Shown: positions 60,431 to 64,000 of the stretch, one piece after another
How the letters are laid out: every line of letters begins with the position of its first letter
How positions within the stretch are numbered: position 1 is the stretch's first letter
From: Trichoplax adhaerens
Taxonomy: Eukaryota > Placozoa > Uniplacotomia > Trichoplacea > Trichoplacidae
Assembly (NCBI RefSeq): GCF_000150275.1
Contig: NW_002060965.1
Coordinates: forward strand, 810,923 to 874,922
Length of the DNA: 64,000 nucleotides
Direction: 5' to 3'
Notes under the pieces: generated by a model
The model's database searches: none
What the model saw: only the letters and a program-made list of their open reading frames with translations
What the model was told of the DNA's origin: nothing
Translations under genes and position numbers: made by a program

Positions 60431-62200
60431 TGGATGCTCGTCCGATATTAAGCATATCTTCATATGAGTGACGATATTGAGTGGCTGTTATTTCTGCCAA
60501 ATTACCCGTGTAAATGAATAGGTAATCAATTTCGAGGAAGCTCGGACAACATTATAATCTATCTTGCAGCCTAAATAAACTTTTGGATAGATACGATGGT
60601 GGATGAGCTAGAAATGGTTCTTATCATTGACGGCTAAGTAAATTACTAGCATAAATGAATGGATAAAAAAATCTTGAGTAAGCTGTAAATGCCATAAAAT
60701 CGCAATTGACTGTATCTGGTGACTGAGTTGTTTTTGGAGGGATGGGAAAATGAATAAAGTAAGAATGAATAGTATTGTATTAAAAAAATGTGAACGCAAA
60801 TTTCATACCATTGCTATGAAATTGAAGTCTTCACTTTTTTAAATACAAAACTACTCATTCTCCCTTTTTAATTAAACAGCCGCGATAGTTGATAGACCAG
60901 AAATGGTTCAATCTATCTGACAGCTTGAATCATTTTTAGATAGCAACGGTAGTCAATGGACTAGAAATAGTTAAAGCAAACTAGGTCAATCTGGAGATTT
61001 CTGTAGGAATAACTCACATGATAGAAAGTTACGGGCGATTGAACTCTCGGCCCATCAAGTCTAATCAGCATCAATAGTGCTGCCATTTTATGCAATACGA
61101 TAGGCCTAAAGAGAAGTCTGCGGAAGATTTCACGGAGAATGTATTGACAAAATAGAATATACAAAAATAGGATCCAAAGAACTTTAAAACAACCCCAATT
61201 GCTATGTAGAAGACTTACTGGGCGCATATAACTCTGATATTAGCGTATATTAAATTAGAGTACAGAAATATTTTTACAACACGCTATGCCTTATTCAGGC
61301 ATTTGATTGATCCTAGTTCATGCCAAGACGGATATCTCTTCGCTGTTGACCATATACTTTGTGTATTTGTTAAAACGTTCGCTGTGTTACTCTTATCCGA
61401 TGGATTGCAAGTTCCAATGTCCAATTAAATATGGCTGATTCCGTAAAAATGCTGCTGGAATTCATGATTGGAATAAATAAACTAAAACAAATAAATAAGT
61501 GCGTAAATAATGATATCATAGGCCACAAGAGTAAAACATCAGTTGCCAACACGCCATGTTACAGTGCTGCATATCAATATCAACATAGATTATAATTTGC
61601 TAATTTACATTTTATGCTCGTAGGTAAGGTCAAGTCAAACAATATCTATAAGGCACATGGACATGATGATACAAGAATCCTTAGTTAAATCTCCCATTCT
61701 GTGTGCAACTTTCACATTGCTGCCTATCTCGACCTATTTAATTTCAAGTCTTTAAACAAACTGCAATCGCAATCTGAAGATTGAAACCTATTTCAGTTTC
61801 ATACATGATATAAACTACCAATTTTGCAACGCTTACTAATTGAATTATAATTACCAACCAATTCAGGTCGACCTGTGAATCATGATATTGTTAAGATTCA
61901 ATCCTTGAGCATGGATGGATACAACATGATGTAGGTCGTTATTTATTATTGAAGGTAAATTATGCACGCCGTCTATGATGGTAAACATCAATTCAAGGTC
62001 GTAATATTCTCAAATGCAGCTTAATATATTTCAAAATTTAAGTTTCACTAACTATTTCAAAAGGCGCATTTGCAATGATATTTCAGTGTAGTCCAGCCCC
62101 AAATTAGCTTAAGATTACAAATAATTTATGTAATAATAAAATGAAGCTTACAAGAAACTGTACTTCTTGTTTTATTATTATTATAAAGATAGCTTATCAC
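60431..62200. other. Gap after the minisatellite, nothing recognised
   Basis: About 1.8 kb of AT-rich sequence. Small minus-strand open frames (60608-60799, 60961-61227, 61370-61552) are hydrophobic, unrelated to any family I recognise, and judged chance. Confidence 0.5.
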
Positions 62201-62219
62201 ATTCAGTTCACGAAAATCA

Positions 62220-63340
62220 TATCACAGGCTCTGCTAGTAAACTGTATTATGCTGGCAATCATATTGCTAAATGGTCATCTTTTTCAGCAATGAGGACAAC
62301 TAATAGTAAATGCCTCAAGTAGAAATGTTTACGATACTGTCATCCAACAACATACGTAAATAAGATATTGTTATAGCTGTGCTACCTTCAATGCACCTCG
62401 AGAATATTTACTAACAGTTTTAATCCATGAGCCTAGTGGCGACGCACGATTGGGTGTATAGGAAATGACCAACTAATTATAATTTAACAAAGATATTCAA
62501 TTAATAGAGATTTATCTTAGGTATGATGAATCATGGCTGAATTGTATTATACTACTAATCCTATCATCAAGCCTATTTCAGAATTAGGGATGTGCTAAAT
62601 AATAAATAGAGCAAGTCTCTTCACTGAAATACTTACGACAATGTCATCCAACACCATGAACTAATACCCTATGGCTCTACCTGCGTCATTCTTAACGTAC
62701 CTAAATTTACTTGCTTGTGACCAACCTTTTATTGTATCTTAACCATATTATTGCAACGAAATTTTAGCTAATGTAGACTTTAGAATTATACTATAGTATT
62801 CGGTCGTTGAAACTAAATTATTTGGTGATTGATAGAGCGAATTTCGCCTCTTTAATTCAGCAACAGGCGTTCTTCGTAAGCATTGGCGTCTGTAGACTAC
62901 TTTGTCACTAATGGTGTGTGATAGTAATTATATCATCAAGCCTTTTTTCACCATTACCGTATGCATATTTACTAAACGAGTTCTTTTAATAAAACTAGTC
63001 ACAACAGTATCATGCAACATATATGAACACAGTACATTGCCATACTTGTGTAACTCTTAATGAACGCATCTAAAATTACTCATTTATAAATAATTTTAAT
63101 AGGAATAAGTTATACACTACTCTTATGTGTTACCTGAGCTCCATCAGTTTAGAAATAATAGTCAAGAAGGCTAGCTAATACGTGCATGAATTCAACAGCA
63201 ATGTGGTTTAGCTCTTAACCATCGTATTATTATAAATTATACTGTATAACACTATACAACAAGATTATATACGGTCTTCTTCACCATTTTTACTTCTATA
63301 CTCTTACCGTAGAAATTCTTAATAATTCAGGATATCGTGT
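62220..63340. repeat. Decayed tandem repeat family F, period about 300-365 bp, 3-4 units
   Basis: Recurring landmarks are ATCATCAAGCC with TTTTTCA (near 62271, 62571, 62933, possibly 63275), ACTGTCATCCAACAACAT (near 62336, 62642, 63007) and CTTAATGAACGC/TTAACGTACCT followed by AAATTTACT. Strongly diverged. Confidence 0.55.
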
Positions 63341-63675
63341 AATAAGTTCTACATATTCCGCGATTAGAATTACATATATAGTATTTCAAACCAAGGAGAT
63401 AATAAGCAAGCAACAGCGTGAAATAGAGCATTAATTAATTATTGATAGAAATTATAAATTTGGGATGCATACAGTTATGACTATGATGCCTACATTAGAT
63501 ATTTACAGCAAGTCAAAATCATGTATTAGGTAACAAATAGCTCTCTTAGTGAACTTAATTTTAAGGTAAAAATTTTCAAATTGAACACCCACTATGCGTA
63601 GAACAATGATAGGCAGATCTTAGGAAAGCATTAGGATGCCTTTCAATGCTGATAGTGTGGTTCACTGTCATATTG

Positions 63676-64000
63676 CTAATCATGACGATATTGTCGAAAT
63701 AGTAATGGGTAGCTAGTCCTTTCGATGTCTAATTCATTTTCTATCAACTTTCTAAGTAGCATAGCAAAAGCTTTTACAGGCTTGTCTTGATGAATAATCC
63801 CTTGATAATCACTGATATAACAAGAAAGGATATTATAATAATCACGATCAACGTATCCATCCGGTCTTTGGAAGTTGAATCCGCAGTTTAAATTAATAAC
63901 CAATGGCGCAAAACATTGTCTACCTTCTATCGTCTTTTTCCGAATCTCTTGCATCAACTGGCTTGAAAAATGGACAGCAGGATCAAAATAGAATAGGATA
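63676..64000 (-). CDS. B4GALNT3/4-like protein, paralogue 4, C-terminal fragment cut by the window edge
   Basis: The frame stays open from the stop at 63676 to the end of the window (about 107 residues), and no ATG is needed because the gene continues beyond. The sequence aligns with the last ~115 residues of the other three copies: ILFYFDPAVHF stands for IVLQYDLHINF, MQEIRKK for LDNIRKR, FAPLVINLNCGFN for YMPIIVRLYCGHN, GYVDRDYYNILSCYISDY for GFYERDGFGIMAYYKGDY, and LDIERTSYP for MEIERLCHP. The DLH motif has become DPA and the WGGED motif is absent, so this copy looks non-catalytic. Whether it has the PA14 half cannot be seen. Confidence 0.82.
   Translation of the reverse strand, partial: ILFYFDPAVHFSSQLMQEIRKKTIEGRQCFAPLVINLNCGFNFQRPDGYVDRDYYNILSCYISDYQGIIHQDKPVKAFAMLLRKLIENELDIERTSYPLLFRQYRHD

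Overview
The window looks like nuclear DNA of an early-branching animal. It is AT-rich, carries intron-dense animal housekeeping genes with short exons and mostly GT-AG introns, and encodes animal-type families: WDR11, the kinetochore subunit Spc24, the PLP-homeostasis protein PLPBP, a non-muscle/smooth-type myosin regulatory light chain, an animal-type pantothenate kinase, and B4GALNT3/4-like glycosyltransferases. The style (compact genes, AT-rich, single-exon genes among intron-rich ones) suggests a placozoan such as Trichoplax or Hoilungia. That is an inference from style and was not tested by a search.

The first 32 kb hold six genes, arranged as three head-to-head pairs: WDR11 (-, 21 exons, 3' end beyond the window) with SPC24 (+, single exon); PLPBP (-, 8 exons) with an unassigned seven-transmembrane protein (+, about 10 exons); and myosin regulatory light chain (-, 6 exons seen, start exon not found) with pantothenate kinase (+, 8 exons). 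The shared 5' regions and the large first introns of these pairs carry clusters of a pentanucleotide repeat, (GTACT)n and its complement (AGTAC)n. The arms switch orientation and so form many GTACAGTACTGTAC-type palindromes. They are almost absent from the 3' gaps and from the second half of the window.

The second half (34-64 kb) is different: four minus-strand, intronless, tandem paralogues of a type II membrane protein with a PA14 domain and a C-terminal B4GALNT-like transferase domain (34278-36155, 47960-49867, 55794-57788, and 63676 to the window edge). Only the third keeps both the DLH and the WGGED catalytic motifs. The first keeps a modified version, and the second and fourth have lost key residues. 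The gaps of about 6-12 kb between copies are filled with several unrelated, mostly decayed tandem-repeat families. One well-preserved 73/78-bp minisatellite lies at 59.3-60.4 kb. Just downstream of paralogue 2 are two decayed tandem copies of that gene's own 3' coding end.

Exon boundaries were read by eye from reading frame, phase and splice sites, so individual boundaries may shift by a few codons. No tRNA, rRNA, CRISPR array or recognisable transposon was seen.
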